Origin: an uncultured Enterobacterales bacterium
Lineage (GTDB): Bacteria > Pseudomonadota > Gammaproteobacteria > Enterobacterales > Enterobacteriaceae
Direction: 5' to 3'
Length of the DNA: 32,980 nucleotides
Assembly (NCBI GenBank): GCA_946478305.1
Contig: CAMLBO010000051.1
Coordinates: forward strand, 1 to 32,980
A program made the translations under genes and the position numbers. Positions within the stretch are counted from its first letter, which is position 1. The number at the start of each line of letters is the position of its first letter. The notes beneath the pieces are model-generated. The model saw only the letters and a list, made by a program, of their open reading frames with translations. It did no database searches and had not been told where the DNA came from. This document shows, in pieces, positions 17,390-25,583 of the stretch.

Positions 17390-17413
17390 CGTTATATAGG
17401 CGTTAATATAGCG
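17390..17413. promoter_or_regulatory. ModE-binding box upstream of modA
   Basis: CGTTATAT (17390-17397) and ATATAGCG (17406-17413) are inverted arms matching at 7 of 8 positions across an 8-bp spacer. This closely fits the ModE operator of E. coli modA (CGTTATAT...ACATAACG type). It lies 28-51 bp upstream of the modA start, where bound ModE-molybdate would block the promoter. modE itself is about 600 bp away. Confidence 0.87.
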
Positions 17414-17484
17414 TGGAAAAATGGGTTGTCATCTGATTTATCAGCAGGAATTAAAGGGTTGTTGATCTGCACCATGAAAGTCAC

Positions 17485-17611
17485 GGAACTCAAAATCATC
17501 CGGTTAACCTTCAGCCAGCAACGCAGTGAAGCCAAGGGCCTTAATAATGTCAGTAACGGGGGATGAAAGAAGGCAACTAACGTCGAGGCAACTCGAAGAA
17601 TAACGGGTATA
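17485..17611. repeat. Diverged ERIC (IRU) intergenic repeat
   Basis: The right half, from GGGCCTT (17536) to AACGGGTATA (17602-17611), follows the ERIC consensus from GGAGCTT through the GTGACTGGGGTGA-like core (CAGTAACGGGGGATGA) and the GCAACTCGAAG segment to the ACGGGTATA terminus. The left half is weaker but keeps a GCAACGCAGTGAA stretch. The implied length of about 127 bp is that of a full ERIC. Possible stems include TCGAG-GCAA-CTCGA (17583-17596). It sits just downstream of the acrZ terminator. Assigned from memory of the consensus; the left boundary is approximate. Confidence 0.6.
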
Positions 17612-17636
17612 AAAAACCCGGCGCTATGGCCGGGTT
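17611..17636 (-). terminator. Rho-independent terminator after acrZ
   Basis: Leftward, AACCCGGC (17636-17629) pairs with GCCGGGTT (17622-17615), followed by T residues (the A-run 17611-17616 on the plus strand). It lies 18 bp beyond the acrZ stop and abuts the ERIC-like repeat. Confidence 0.88.
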
Positions 17637-17654
17637 CTATAATTCTTCTGCGTA

Positions 17655-17813
17655 TCAGCGCTGTTGCGGCTGTTCGCGTTTTTCTTTGGAATGACCCACG
17701 TTGGAAAGAATGTTAAAGAGAGAGCCCATCCCCCAAATCATCCCCAGGATCACAGCGATAAATAGCGGAACCATGATCACCGCAAAGACCAAACTTTCTA
17801 AAAGCTCTAACAT
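17655..17813 (-). CDS. acrZ: AcrZ, small membrane protein of the AcrAB-TolC pump
   Basis: AcrZ (YbhT) is a single-helix inner-membrane peptide that binds AcrB and modulates export of some antibiotics. The 52 residues begin [40 protein letters not shown], nearly superimposable on E. coli AcrZ (49 residues), with a short charged tail. The real start is the ATG at 17811-17813, preceded by GAGG about 6 bases upstream. A longer frame running to 17876 has no homology at its N-terminus. The location between modA and modE, leftward, is the same as in E. coli. Confidence 0.95.
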   Translation of the reverse strand: MLELLESLVFAVIMVPLFIAVILGMIWGMGSLFNILSNVGHSKEKREQPQQR

Positions 17814-17875
17814 GATCGCCTCACTTAACTGGCTGACACACGCCGTACCGGCGGTGATAAAACATACCTTCAGCA

Positions 17876-17927
17876 ATAATAGCAGTACCGACCCGAGATT
17901 ACTTTAGCATTTAACCAACTTAGCCCG
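17876..17927 (-). promoter_or_regulatory. Candidate acrZ promoter with a possible Mar/Sox/Rob-like site
   Basis: Leftward TGC-TATTAT (17884-17876) is an extended -10 about 63 bp before the acrZ ATG. A sequence ending GTTAAAT (17927-17909) matches roughly 10 of 14 informative positions of the marbox. E. coli acrZ belongs to the MarA/SoxS/Rob regulon. The -10 is plausible; the marbox is weak. Confidence 0.35.
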
Positions 17928-18003
17928 GTAAAACGGCTGAGGCAGTTTAAGTCAGCCCACGGATCGGCGACAATGCAACCATCGACTTTAAGGAAAGCCC
18001 GTT

Positions 18004-18786
18004 ATGCAAGCTGAAATCCTGTTAACGCTCAAGCTCCAGCAGAAAATCTTCGCCGATCCGCGCCGTATTGAATTGCTCAAGCAGATCAAAATCACCGGTT
18101 CAATCAGTCAGGGCGCGAAACTGGCGGGCATCAGCTATAAAAGTGCCTGGGATGCGATTAATGAAATGAATCAGTTGGCGGATCAGACGCTGGTAGAACG
18201 CAGTACCGGCGGCAAAGGCGGTGGCGGTGCCATCCTCACTCACTACGGCGACCGGCTGATTCAACTGTATGACCTGCTGGCACAAATCCAGCAAAAAGCC
18301 TTCGACGTATTAAAAAAAGATACGCTGCCGCTTGATAGCCTGTTGGCAGCAATTTCGCGCTTCTCATTACAAACCAGTGCACGTAATCAGTTCTTTGGCA
18401 ACGTGGTCAGGCGCGACCATCAGGAAATACAGCAGCACATTGAGGTCTTACTCAATGACGGTAAAACACGAATTCGGGCTGCCGTCACCCAGCAAAGTGC
18501 TGACCGTCTGGCATTGTCACCGGGTAAAGAGGTGCTGGTGCTGATCAAAGCACCATGGATCACCCTGGCCACACAACCCCTCAATACCCATAATTCACTG
18601 GCTGGTGAGGTGCTGAGCATTCAGCACGGCAACGGGAACAGTGAAGTGTTGATCACGCTTATCGGTGGCGAAACTCTGTGCGCCACCGTCACCGATGCCG
18701 ACGTGGCCCGTTTAGCACTACAGGCAGGGCAAAAATTATTTGCCGAATTTGACGATGACAAGGTGATCGTCGCCACGCTGTGCTAG
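18004..18786 (+). CDS. modE: Molybdate-responsive transcriptional regulator ModE
   Basis: ModE binds molybdate and, as a dimer, represses modABC and activates Mo-enzyme genes. The 260 residues comprise a winged HTH (GSISQGAKLAGISYKSAWDAINEMN, about 31-57), the wing GGKGGGGAILTHYG, a linker helix and two Mop-type oxyanion domains. The first begins with the diagnostic SARNQFFG at about 127. AAGGAAAG lies upstream of the ATG. It is transcribed divergently from acrZ. Its predicted target box lies in front of modA in this window. Confidence 0.97.
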   Translation: MQAEILLTLKLQQKIFADPRRIELLKQIKITGSISQGAKLAGISYKSAWDAINEMNQLADQTLVERSTGGKGGGGAILTHYGDRLIQLYDLLAQIQQKAFDVLKKDTLPLDSLLAAISRFSLQTSARNQFFGNVVRRDHQEIQQHIEVLLNDGKTRIRAAVTQQSADRLALSPGKEVLVLIKAPWITLATQPLNTHNSLAGEVLSIQHGNGNSEVLITLIGGETLCATVTDADVARLALQAGQKLFAEFDDDKVIVATLC

Positions 18787-18846
18787 AAAACACAATATAA
18801 TTCAGAATCTTGCACAATAAGATTTGACAGTTTGCAGAATTGTCAA

Positions 18847-18875
18847 TTGACTTCATTTGCTGATGCGCCTATCCC
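18847..18875 (+). promoter_or_regulatory. Possible modF promoter with adjacent inverted repeat
   Basis: TTGACT (18847-18852) and TATCCC (18870-18875) are 17 bp apart in the 125-bp modE-modF gap. Just upstream, TTGACA (18824) and TGTCAA (18841) form a perfect 6-bp inverted repeat. This suggests modF has its own promoter in addition to readthrough from modE. The -10 match is poor. Confidence 0.35.
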
Positions 18876-18911
18876 TTAATTCATAACATAACGACTCAAT
18901 ATGGATGGGAT

Positions 18912-20384
18912 ATGGCATCGTTGCACATCTCGCAAGGCGTTTACCGCCTTAGCGACACCCGCACCCTCACTCTTTCTGAATTAAACATTAACCGGGGCGA
19001 AAGCTGGGCTTTTGTCGGCTCAAACGGCAGCGGTAAATCCGCCCTGGCCCGCGCGTTGGCAGGAGAACTGATACTGCTCAACGGCGAAAGCCAAAGTGAT
19101 TTTACCCACCCTGTGCGCCTCTCTTTCGAACAGTTACAGAAACTGGTGGAAGAGGAGTGGCAACGTAATAACACTGACCTGCTCAGTCCCGGAGAAGAAG
19201 ACACCGGTCGCACCGCCGCCGAAATAATTCAGGAACAGGTCAAAGATCCGCCGCGCTGCGCCGCACTGGCCGCCCAATTCGGCATCAGCAAACTGCTGGA
19301 CCGCCGCTTTAAATATCTATCCACCGGTGAAACCCGCAAAACACTGCTCTGCCAGGTATTGATGCAGCAACCCGATCTGTTGGTCCTGGACGAGCCTTTT
19401 GACGGACTGGACGTCAATGCCCGCGCCCAGTTGGCTGAGCTGCTGGCCGGCCTGTCGCAGCAGGGCCAAACGGTGGCGTTGGTGCTCAATCGCTTCGATG
19501 ATATCCCTGCGTTTGTTCAACACGTTGGTGTGCTGGCTGACTGCACGCTGGCGACAGTTGGCCCACGTGAAACCGTGATGGCCGAAGCGCTGGTGGCGCA
19601 ACTGGCGCACAGTGAAAATCTTAAAGGGATGGCACTGCCGGAGTCTGAAGATCCTGGCGAACGCGTCAGGCCGCCCGCCGACAGCCCGCTGATCGTACTG
19701 CGCAACGGCGTGGTGGAGTATAACGATCGTCCTATTTTGCATAATCTCAGCTGGCGGGTGGATCAGGGGCAGCACTGGCAGATTGTCGGCGAAAATGGAG
19801 CGGGAAAATCAACCTTGCTGAGCCTGATAACCGGCGACCATGCTCAGGGTTACAGCAATGATCTGACGCTGTTTGGCCGTCGTCGCGGCAGTGGCGAGAC
19901 TATCTGGGACATTAAACGCCATATTGGTTACGTCAGCAGCAGCCTGCACCTGGATTACCGTGTCAGTTCCAGCGTACGCAACGTCATTACGTCGGGTTTC
20001 TTTGACTCCATAGGAATCTACCAGGCGGTATCGGACCGCCAACGCTATTTGACCAGCCAATGGCTGGAACTGCTCGGTCTTGGCGGCAATAAAGGCGATA
20101 CACCGTTCCACAGCCTCTCTTGGGGACAACAGCGTCTGGCGCTGATTGCCCGCGGACTGGTGAAACACCCGGCACTGCTTATTCTTGATGAGCCATTGCA
20201 GGGGCTGGATCCGATAAATCGCCAGTTAGTGCGTCGGTTTGTGGACGTGCTTATCAGCGAAGGCGATACTCAGCTGCTGTTTGTTTCGCACCATGCCGAA
20301 GATGCACCAGAGTGCATCACCCACCGTCTTTCTTTTATTCCTGACGGCGACATTTATCGCTATCAGCAAGATCATTTGAAGTAA
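18912..20384 (+). CDS. modF: ModF, twin ABC-ATPase associated with molybdate genes
   Basis: ModF (PhrA) is a cytoplasmic protein with two ABC ATPase domains and no membrane part, long found with modE. Its exact role is unsettled. Domain 1 has Walker A GSNGSGKS (36-43), signature LSTGETRK and Walker B LLVLDEPFDGLD. Domain 2 has GENGAGKST, LSWGQQRLALIAR and LLILDEPLQGLDP, with HH after VS as the switch histidine region. The 490 residues match the family. The start ATG follows GGATGGG. It runs toward gal and ends at a hairpin terminator. Confidence 0.95.
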   Translation: MASLHISQGVYRLSDTRTLTLSELNINRGESWAFVGSNGSGKSALARALAGELILLNGESQSDFTHPVRLSFEQLQKLVEEEWQRNNTDLLSPGEEDTGRTAAEIIQEQVKDPPRCAALAAQFGISKLLDRRFKYLSTGETRKTLLCQVLMQQPDLLVLDEPFDGLDVNARAQLAELLAGLSQQGQTVALVLNRFDDIPAFVQHVGVLADCTLATVGPRETVMAEALVAQLAHSENLKGMALPESEDPGERVRPPADSPLIVLRNGVVEYNDRPILHNLSWRVDQGQHWQIVGENGAGKSTLLSLITGDHAQGYSNDLTLFGRRRGSGETIWDIKRHIGYVSSSLHLDYRVSSSVRNVITSGFFDSIGIYQAVSDRQRYLTSQWLELLGLGGNKGDTPFHSLSWGQQRLALIARGLVKHPALLILDEPLQGLDPINRQLVRRFVDVLISEGDTQLLFVSHHAEDAPECITHRLSFIPDGDIYRYQQDHLK

Positions 20385-20398
20385 AAATTCTATAAACG

Positions 20399-20432
20399 TG
20401 CGGGAATTTATTGGGTTTTCCCGCAGGTTTTT
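20399..20432 (+). terminator. Rho-independent terminator after modF
   Basis: TGCGGGAA (20399-20406) pairs with TTCCCGCA (20418-20425), followed by GGTTTTT. It lies 15 bp after the modF stop and directly before the gal control region. Confidence 0.82.
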
Positions 20433-20437
20433 CATAA

Positions 20438-20453
20438 GTGTAATCGGTTACAC
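20438..20453. promoter_or_regulatory. Perfect GalR/GalS operator, upstream extra site
   Basis: GTGTAATCGGTTACAC is a full match to the GalR/GalS consensus GTGTAANCGNTTACAC. Its centre is 99 bp upstream of the OE-equivalent and 210 bp upstream of the internal operator. A TATAAG hexamer follows at 20454-20459 with TTCATA 17 bp before it, so the operator would fill the spacer of a possible upstream promoter. I know of no such third site in E. coli gal. Confidence 0.85.
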
Positions 20454-20536
20454 TATAAGTCTGACAGGCTTCCACCTCGCCCTCTTCACCTCCTGACCCT
20501 GACTGTCCTGCCCGTGATAACAGTGGTAAACTGGCA

Positions 20537-20552
20537 ATGTAAGCGATTCCAT
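20537..20552. promoter_or_regulatory. gal external operator (OE equivalent)
   Basis: ATGTAAGCGATTCCAT matches the GalR consensus at 11 of 14 informative positions and resembles E. coli OE (GTGTAAACGATTCCAC). It lies 41 bp before the P1 -10, against 40 bp in E. coli, and 111 bp centre-to-centre from the internal operator. Confidence 0.8.
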
Positions 20553-20556
20553 ATTC

Positions 20557-20572
20557 TTGGGCACAGATCACC
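20557..20572. promoter_or_regulatory. Probable CRP half-site at gal P1
   Basis: A TCACC half-site (20568-20572) is placed so that a 16-bp CRP site would be centred near -41.5 relative to the predicted P1 start, exactly as in E. coli. The other half (TTGGG) is poor; in E. coli only one half is good as well. Assigned mainly by position. Confidence 0.45.
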
Positions 20573-20590
20573 TTTTTCAGCACTACTGCG

Positions 20591-20599
20591 TGATATTCT
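20591..20599 (+). promoter_or_regulatory. gal P1 extended -10
   Basis: TGATATTCT gives TGn plus the hexamer TATTCT (20594-20599), aligned with the TGCTATGGT of E. coli galP1, which also lacks a good -35 and needs CRP. Transcription would start near 20606, about 23 bases before the galE ATG. Confidence 0.6.
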
Positions 20600-20628
20600 T
20601 ATCCCTACTTCATCTTCGAGGAGCAATT

Positions 20629-21645
20629 ATGTACGTCTTAGTCACTGGTGGTAGCGGTTACATCGGCAGCCATACCTGCGTGCAATTAATTGATGCGGGC
20701 TATACCCCCATCATTTTAGATAATCTTCATAACAGTAAAGCCAGCGTACTGGAGCGTATCAATACGCTGACCGGTAAAACGCCACTGTTCTATGAAGGTG
20801 ATGTCCGCGACCGTGCCATCCTCGACCAGATTTTCAGCGAACATAAAATCCATTCCGTGATCCACTTTGCGGGCTGGAAAGCCGTGGGGGAGTCCGTCGC
20901 CAAACCGCTGGAATACTACGACAACAACGTTACCGGAACCCTGGTGCTGCTCGAAGCCATGCGTGCTGCTAACGTGAAGAATTTTATTTTCAGCTCCTCC
21001 GCGACGGTCTATGGCGATCAGCCTAAAACCCCTTACGTCGAAGATTTCCCTACCGGTCATCCGTCCAGCCCTTACGGGCGCAGCAAGCTGATGGTCGAAC
21101 AAATTCTCGAAGATGTGCAACGCGCTGAACCGGCATGGAGCATGACGCTGCTGCGCTATTTCAACCCGGTCGGCGCACACCCTTCAGGTCTGATGGGTGA
21201 AGATCCACAAGGTGTTCCGAATAACCTGATGCCGTTTATCGCGCAGGTTGCAGTTGGCCGTCGAGAATCAGTGTCTATTTTCGGCAATGACTACCCGACT
21301 CCCGATGGCACCGGTGTACGCGACTATATCCACGTAGTGGACCTGGCAGATGGCCATATTGCTGCGATGAAACACCTGAGTGATAAAGCAGGCGTACACA
21401 TTTATAACCTCGGTGCTGGCTTCGGGCACAGCGTGCTTGAAGTGGTGAATGCCTTCAGTAAAGCCTGCGGCAAGCCGGTGAAATACCATTTTGCTCCGCG
21501 CCGTGACGGCGATCTGCCAGCTTATTGGGCAGACCCTACCAAGGCCGCTAAAGAGTTGAACTGGCGCGTTAGCCGCACGCTGGAAGATATGGCCAACGAC
21601 ACCTGGTTGTGGCAGTCGAAGAATCCACAAGGATATTCGGACTAA
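20629..21645 (+). CDS. galE: UDP-glucose 4-epimerase
   Basis: GalE interconverts UDP-galactose and UDP-glucose with tightly bound NAD. The 338 residues equal the E. coli length and show GGSGYIGSH at the N-terminus, FSSSATVYG with Ser124, and YGRSK with catalytic Tyr149 and Lys153. I use the ATG at 20629, preceded by GAGGAG; a longer frame from 20557 would run through the promoter. An internal GalR operator overlaps codons 7-12. galT follows after 33 bp. It is the first gene of the four-gene Leloir operon galETKM. Confidence 0.99.
   Translation: MYVLVTGGSGYIGSHTCVQLIDAGYTPIILDNLHNSKASVLERINTLTGKTPLFYEGDVRDRAILDQIFSEHKIHSVIHFAGWKAVGESVAKPLEYYDNNVTGTLVLLEAMRAANVKNFIFSSSATVYGDQPKTPYVEDFPTGHPSSPYGRSKLMVEQILEDVQRAEPAWSMTLLRYFNPVGAHPSGLMGEDPQGVPNNLMPFIAQVAVGRRESVSIFGNDYPTPDGTGVRDYIHVVDLADGHIAAMKHLSDKAGVHIYNLGAGFGHSVLEVVNAFSKACGKPVKYHFAPRRDGDLPAYWADPTKAAKELNWRVSRTLEDMANDTWLWQSKNPQGYSD
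20648..20663. promoter_or_regulatory. gal internal operator (OI) inside galE
   Basis: GTGGTAGCGGTTACAT is, as far as I recall, identical to E. coli galOI and lies at the same place in the coding sequence (the GGSGY codons). Its centre is 111 bp from the OE-equivalent (113 bp in E. coli), which would allow GalR-HU loop repression. The sequence is also constrained by the conserved protein motif. Confidence 0.75.
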
Positions 21646-21678
21646 GCGCCGGATATTTGCCCGAATAAAGGAAGAGGT

Positions 21679-22728
21679 ATGTCAGAATTTAATCCGATCG
21701 ATCATCCGCATCGCCGCTATAACCCGTTGACTGACCAGTGGATTTTGGTCAGCCCTCACAGGGCAAAACGTCCGTGGCAAGGCCAGCAGGAAACGCCATC
21801 GCAGGAGACCCTGCCGCAGCACGATCCTGACTGCTTCCTTTGTCCGGGGAATACCCGCGTCACCGGTGACGTGAATCCCGACTACAAAGGGACTCACGTC
21901 TTTACCAATGATTTTGCCGCCCTGATGCCGGATACCCCTTTTGCTCCTGAAAGCGACGATCCGCTGATGCGTCTCCAGAGCGCGCGCGGTACCAGCCGGG
22001 TGATCTGCTTCTCACCGGATCATAGCAAAACCCTGCCGCAGCTCTCCGTGGCGGCATTGGAAGAAGTGGTGAAAACCTGGCAAGAACAGAGCGCGGATTT
22101 AGGAAAAACGTATCCCTGGGTGCAGGTTTTCGAAAATAAAGGTGCCGCGATGGGCTGCTCGAATCCGCATCCGCATGGCCAGATCTGGGCCAACAGTTTC
22201 CTGCCAAACGAAGCCGAACGAGAAGACCGCCTGCAACGCACCTACTTACAGGAGCAGGGCTCGCCGATGCTGGTCGATTATGTCCAGCGTGAACTGGCCG
22301 ATGGCAGCCGTACCGTAGTAGAAACCGAGCACTGGCTGGCCGTCGTCCCGTACTGGGCGGCGTGGCCTTTCGAAACGTTGTTGTTACCTAAAATGCATGT
22401 GCAGCGCATCTCCGATCTGAGCGACGCGCAGCGCGGAGATTTAGCGCTGGTGCTGAAGAAGCTTACCAGCCGCTATGACAATCTGTTCCAGTGCTCTTTC
22501 CCCTATTCGATGGGTTGGCACGGTGCGCCTTATACCGCCGGTGACCACAGTCACTGGCAATTACATGCACACTTTTACCCGCCGTTGTTACGTTCAGCGT
22601 CGGTACGCAAATTCATGGTCGGCTACGAAATGCTGGCTGAAACCCAACGCGACCTGACGGCAGAACAAGCGGCCGAACGCCTGCGTGCGGTGAGTGATGT
22701 TCATTATCGTGAAGCCGGAGTGAAATGA
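21679..22728 (+). CDS. galT: Galactose-1-phosphate uridylyltransferase
   Basis: GalT transfers UMP from UDP-glucose to galactose-1-phosphate through a uridylyl-histidine. The 349 residues contain zinc ligands Cys52 and Cys55 (DCFLCPG), the active-site motif [10 protein letters not shown] with His164 and nucleophile His166, and a second WHGAPY...[11 protein letters not shown] region. The start has GGAAGAGG upstream. The stop overlaps the galK start (ATGA), so the two are translationally coupled. Confidence 0.99.
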   Translation: MSEFNPIDHPHRRYNPLTDQWILVSPHRAKRPWQGQQETPSQETLPQHDPDCFLCPGNTRVTGDVNPDYKGTHVFTNDFAALMPDTPFAPESDDPLMRLQSARGTSRVICFSPDHSKTLPQLSVAALEEVVKTWQEQSADLGKTYPWVQVFENKGAAMGCSNPHPHGQIWANSFLPNEAEREDRLQRTYLQEQGSPMLVDYVQRELADGSRTVVETEHWLAVVPYWAAWPFETLLLPKMHVQRISDLSDAQRGDLALVLKKLTSRYDNLFQCSFPYSMGWHGAPYTAGDHSHWQLHAHFYPPLLRSASVRKFMVGYEMLAETQRDLTAEQAAERLRAVSDVHYREAGVK

Positions 22729-23876
22729 TGAAACTGAAAAACAAAACCCTGGAAATCTTTGAACAGAAATTTGGCTACCCGGCCACCATCACAATCAAAG
22801 CTCCGGGCCGCGTCAATCTGATTGGCGAACACACCGACTATAACGATGGGTTTGTGCTGCCCTGCGCGATTGACTACGAAACGGTGATCGCCTGCGCCCA
22901 GCGCAATGACCGCCAGATCCGTATCATCGCGGCGGACTACGACAATGAAGAGGACGTGTTCTCTCTCGATGAGCCCATCCTCAGCAGCAAAACCCATCCG
23001 TGGGCCAACTATGTGCGTGGCGTAGTAAAACACCTGCTGCAACGCAATAAAGATTTCTCCGGCGCCGATATGGTCATCAGCGGCAATGTGCCACAGGGTG
23101 CAGGCCTCAGCTCTTCTGCTTCATTGGAAGTTGCGGTCGGCCAAGCGTTGAAATCCCTGTATGACCTGCCGCTCGACGGCGTAGCGCTAGCGCTGAACGG
23201 CCAGGAAGCGGAAAACCAGTTTGTTGGCTGTAACTGCGGGATCATGGATCAGCTGATTTCGGCTCTTGGCAAACAGGATCATGCGCTGTTGATCGACTGC
23301 CGCTCGCTGGAAACCCGCGCGGTCTCCATGCCGAAAAATGCGGCCGTGGTTATCATCAACTCCAATGTGAAACGCGGCCTGGTCGACAGCGAATACAACG
23401 CCCGCCGTGAACAATGTGAAACCGCAGCCCGCTTCTTTGGTGTGAAAGCACTGCGCGACGTTGATCCTTCCCTCTTCTTCTCGATTGCTGACGAACTGGA
23501 TCCGGTCGTTTCCCGTCGTGCCCGCCATGTGATCACCGAGAACGACCGTACTGTGGCCGCCGCAGATGCGCTGGCCGCAGGCGATCTGAAACGCATGGGT
23601 GAACTGATGGCAGAGTCTCACGCGTCTATGCGTGATGATTTTGAGATCACCGTTCCACCGGTTGATACCCTGGTTGAGATCGTCAAAGGCGTGATTGGCG
23701 ACAAGGGCGGCGTGCGCATGACCGGCGGCGGCTTTGGCGGCTGCATCGTGGCACTGATTCCGGAAGAACTGGTTGACGCCGTACGCGATACTGTCGCCCG
23801 CGAATACCCGGCCCAAACCGGCCTGAAGGAGACGTTTTATGTCTGCACCGCGTCTCAGGGAGCAGGAATATGCTGA
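22725..23876 (+). CDS. galK: Galactokinase
   Basis: GalK phosphorylates alpha-D-galactose at O1 using ATP. This GHMP kinase of 383 residues has the galactokinase signature [19 protein letters not shown], the ATP-loop motif [15 protein letters not shown], the acidic GCNCGIMDQ segment and the C-terminal [12 protein letters not shown]. Two adjacent ATG codons (22725 and 22728) are possible starts. The first overlaps the galT stop by 4 bases. The end overlaps galM by 7 bases. Confidence 0.99.
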   Translation: MMKLKNKTLEIFEQKFGYPATITIKAPGRVNLIGEHTDYNDGFVLPCAIDYETVIACAQRNDRQIRIIAADYDNEEDVFSLDEPILSSKTHPWANYVRGVVKHLLQRNKDFSGADMVISGNVPQGAGLSSSASLEVAVGQALKSLYDLPLDGVALALNGQEAENQFVGCNCGIMDQLISALGKQDHALLIDCRSLETRAVSMPKNAAVVIINSNVKRGLVDSEYNARREQCETAARFFGVKALRDVDPSLFFSIADELDPVVSRRARHVITENDRTVAAADALAAGDLKRMGELMAESHASMRDDFEITVPPVDTLVEIVKGVIGDKGGVRMTGGGFGGCIVALIPEELVDAVRDTVAREYPAQTGLKETFYVCTASQGAGIC

Positions 23877-24916
23877 AACCCGAGAACACCCTGCTAGCCC
23901 CCGACGGCGCCCCCTTCACGCTGGTCACACTGAAAAATGCGGCGGGAACCACCGCCATATTCATGGACTGGGGCGCCACCTGGCTGTCGCTGGAATTACC
24001 GCTGGCCGATGGCGACACCCGCGAACTGCTACTAGGCTGTGAAAATCCGCAGGCTTACGTCAACCAGAGTGCCTATCTCGGCGCTACGGTCGGGCGTTAT
24101 GCCAACCGTATTGCCCGCTCGCAGTTTCAGATTGACTGTAAACCGCACCTGCTGGTCGCTAATCAGGGCGTGCACCAGCTGCATGGCGGACCGGAAGGTT
24201 TCCATGCTCGCCGCTGGAAAATCCTGTCGCAAAGCGCACAGAAGGTGAGTTTTCAGCTGTTTTCGCCCGATGGCGATCAGGGCTATCCAGGCGATATGAC
24301 GGCTGAAGTGCAGTATCAGCTGACGGACGATAACCGTCTGGAGATCCGCTATAAGGCCACGGTCGATAAACTTTGCCCTGTCAATCTGACCAATCACGCT
24401 TACTTCAATCTCGATGGCGAAGGCAAAGATGCGCGTCAGCAGACCCTGCAACTGTTTGCCGACCGCTTTCTGCCCATCGACAGCGACGGCATCCCCTGCG
24501 CGGATCCGACACCGGTTGAACATACCGGTATGAATTTCAATGCGCCAAAAACGCTGGCCAAAGACTTTCTCAGCGACCGTGATCAGCAGCGGGTAAAAGG
24601 CTATGACCATGCGTATTTGCTTAACCGTAGCTGCCACAGCGGCGAGCATCCGGCGGCGCATTTGTGGTCAGCGGACGGTAAAGTGAAAATGAGCGTGTTC
24701 ACCACTGCACCGGCGCTGCAGCTTTACAGCGGCAATTTCCTTGGTGGCACCCCTAACCGCACTGGCGGCGAATATGCCAGCTATCAGGGCGTCGCACTGG
24801 AGAGTGAATTTCTGCCCGACAGCCCAAACCACTCGACCTGGCCTCAGCCAAGCTGCTGGATCAAACCTGGTCAGATCTACCGCTCACAAACGGTATATCA
24901 ATTTTTCGCATTATAA
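23870..24916 (+). CDS. galM: Aldose 1-epimerase (galactose mutarotase)
   Basis: GalM interconverts beta- and alpha-D-galactose, supplying GalK. The 348-residue beta-sandwich protein shows [12 protein letters not shown], the substrate His in [13 protein letters not shown], the catalytic acid His in [13 protein letters not shown], and the catalytic base Glu near [16 protein letters not shown]. Translation starts inside the end of galK (7-bp overlap, ATGCTGA), so it is coupled to it. It is the last gene of the gal operon, with a terminator 21 bp on. Confidence 0.98.
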   Translation: MLKPENTLLAPDGAPFTLVTLKNAAGTTAIFMDWGATWLSLELPLADGDTRELLLGCENPQAYVNQSAYLGATVGRYANRIARSQFQIDCKPHLLVANQGVHQLHGGPEGFHARRWKILSQSAQKVSFQLFSPDGDQGYPGDMTAEVQYQLTDDNRLEIRYKATVDKLCPVNLTNHAYFNLDGEGKDARQQTLQLFADRFLPIDSDGIPCADPTPVEHTGMNFNAPKTLAKDFLSDRDQQRVKGYDHAYLLNRSCHSGEHPAAHLWSADGKVKMSVFTTAPALQLYSGNFLGGTPNRTGGEYASYQGVALESEFLPDSPNHSTWPQPSCWIKPGQIYRSQTVYQFFAL

Positions 24917-24937
24917 GCTGAAGTGATATGATATCAG

Positions 24938-24959
24938 CAGGGCCGTAAGGCCCTGTTTT
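24938..24959 (+). terminator. Rho-independent terminator of the gal operon
   Basis: CAGGGCC (24938-24944), tetraloop GTAA and GGCCCTG (24949-24955) are followed by TTTT. Confidence 0.88.
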
Positions 24960-25097
24960 GTAGGTGTTCCTCCCTCTTTCACCGCTTGGAATGTGACAGC
25001 CCGCTCATCCTCCTTCGCTTTTTTTATGCTAAAGTCCGCCGGCCCATCTACGCTTAGGGAGTGTCCTGCCAATAGGACGTCTGATAAGGAATCTGTT

Positions 25098-25430
25098 ATG
25101 CGTTTAACCGTAATTTTACCTCTGCTGGCCACGTTATTCATCGGCGGTTCGGCGCTCGCTGCCGACACAGCAAAAGCCCCTTCTGCTGCTCAGACAGCCC
25201 AACGTCAAAAAATGACCGACTGTAATCAACAAGCCACCACTCAGTCACTTAAAGGTGATCAACGTAAAGCCTTTATGAGTCATTGCCTGAAGGCAGAAAC
25301 CAAGCCGGACCAAAAGATGACTGAGCAGCAAAACAAGATGAAAACCTGTAATGCCGATGCAGGGAAAAAAGATCTTAAAGGGGATGCCCGTAAGACCTTT
25401 ATGAGTACCTGTCTGAAAAAAGCCAGCTAA
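25098..25430 (+). CDS. psiF: PsiF-repeat periplasmic protein
   Basis: This is a 110-residue secreted protein. The signal peptide ends ALA-AD at about residue 20. Two PsiF repeats follow, each with a KMxxCN...LKGDxRKxFMSxCLK pattern, giving paired cysteines in each unit and a lysine-rich mature protein. E. coli PsiF is induced by phosphate starvation; its function is unknown. I use the ATG at 25098 with AAGGA 8-9 bases upstream; a longer frame from 24993 has no ribosome binding site and no homology. No Pho box is evident, so phosphate control is unproven. A small hairpin (GTCCT/AGGAC, near 25064-25079) lies in the leader. Position between gal and gpmA differs from E. coli. Confidence 0.88.
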   Translation: MRLTVILPLLATLFIGGSALAADTAKAPSAAQTAQRQKMTDCNQQATTQSLKGDQRKAFMSHCLKAETKPDQKMTEQQNKMKTCNADAGKKDLKGDARKTFMSTCLKKAS

Positions 25431-25508
25431 CGGCTGAAGTGAACTCTTAAATTCGCTATGGTGAAGGGACTTCGAGCGGCGCAGGCAGTAATGCAGCGCA
25501 CAATCAGA

Positions 25509-25538
25509 TTGCCGTCTGCGGCGCTCAGGCCATATAAT
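25509..25538 (+). promoter_or_regulatory. gpmA promoter
   Basis: TTGCCG (25509-25514) and a perfect TATAAT (25533-25538) are 18 bp apart, 46 bp upstream of the gpmA ATG. The -10 overlaps the start of the Fur box. Confidence 0.65.
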
Positions 25539-25554
25539 GATAACCGTTATCATT
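25536..25554. promoter_or_regulatory. Fur box overlapping the gpmA promoter
   Basis: AATGATAACCGTTATCATT is a perfect 19-bp palindrome and matches the Fur consensus GATAATGATAATCATTATC well over its core. It overlaps the -10, so iron-bound Fur should repress. Fur control of gpmA is reported for E. coli. Confidence 0.85.
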
Positions 25555-25583
25555 GGAAATTCAGTTAATTGAGGAGTTTAGCT

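Noticed and set aside
17461-17610. Structured RNA such as a molybdenum-cofactor riboswitch near modA
   Set aside because: It lies upstream of the ModE box and modA promoter, so it is not in the modA leader. Its blocks fit an ERIC repeat better.
24985-25030. Pho box for psiF
   Set aside because: Only one CTGTCAC-like half-site is found, on the minus strand, with no second repeat at 11 bp.
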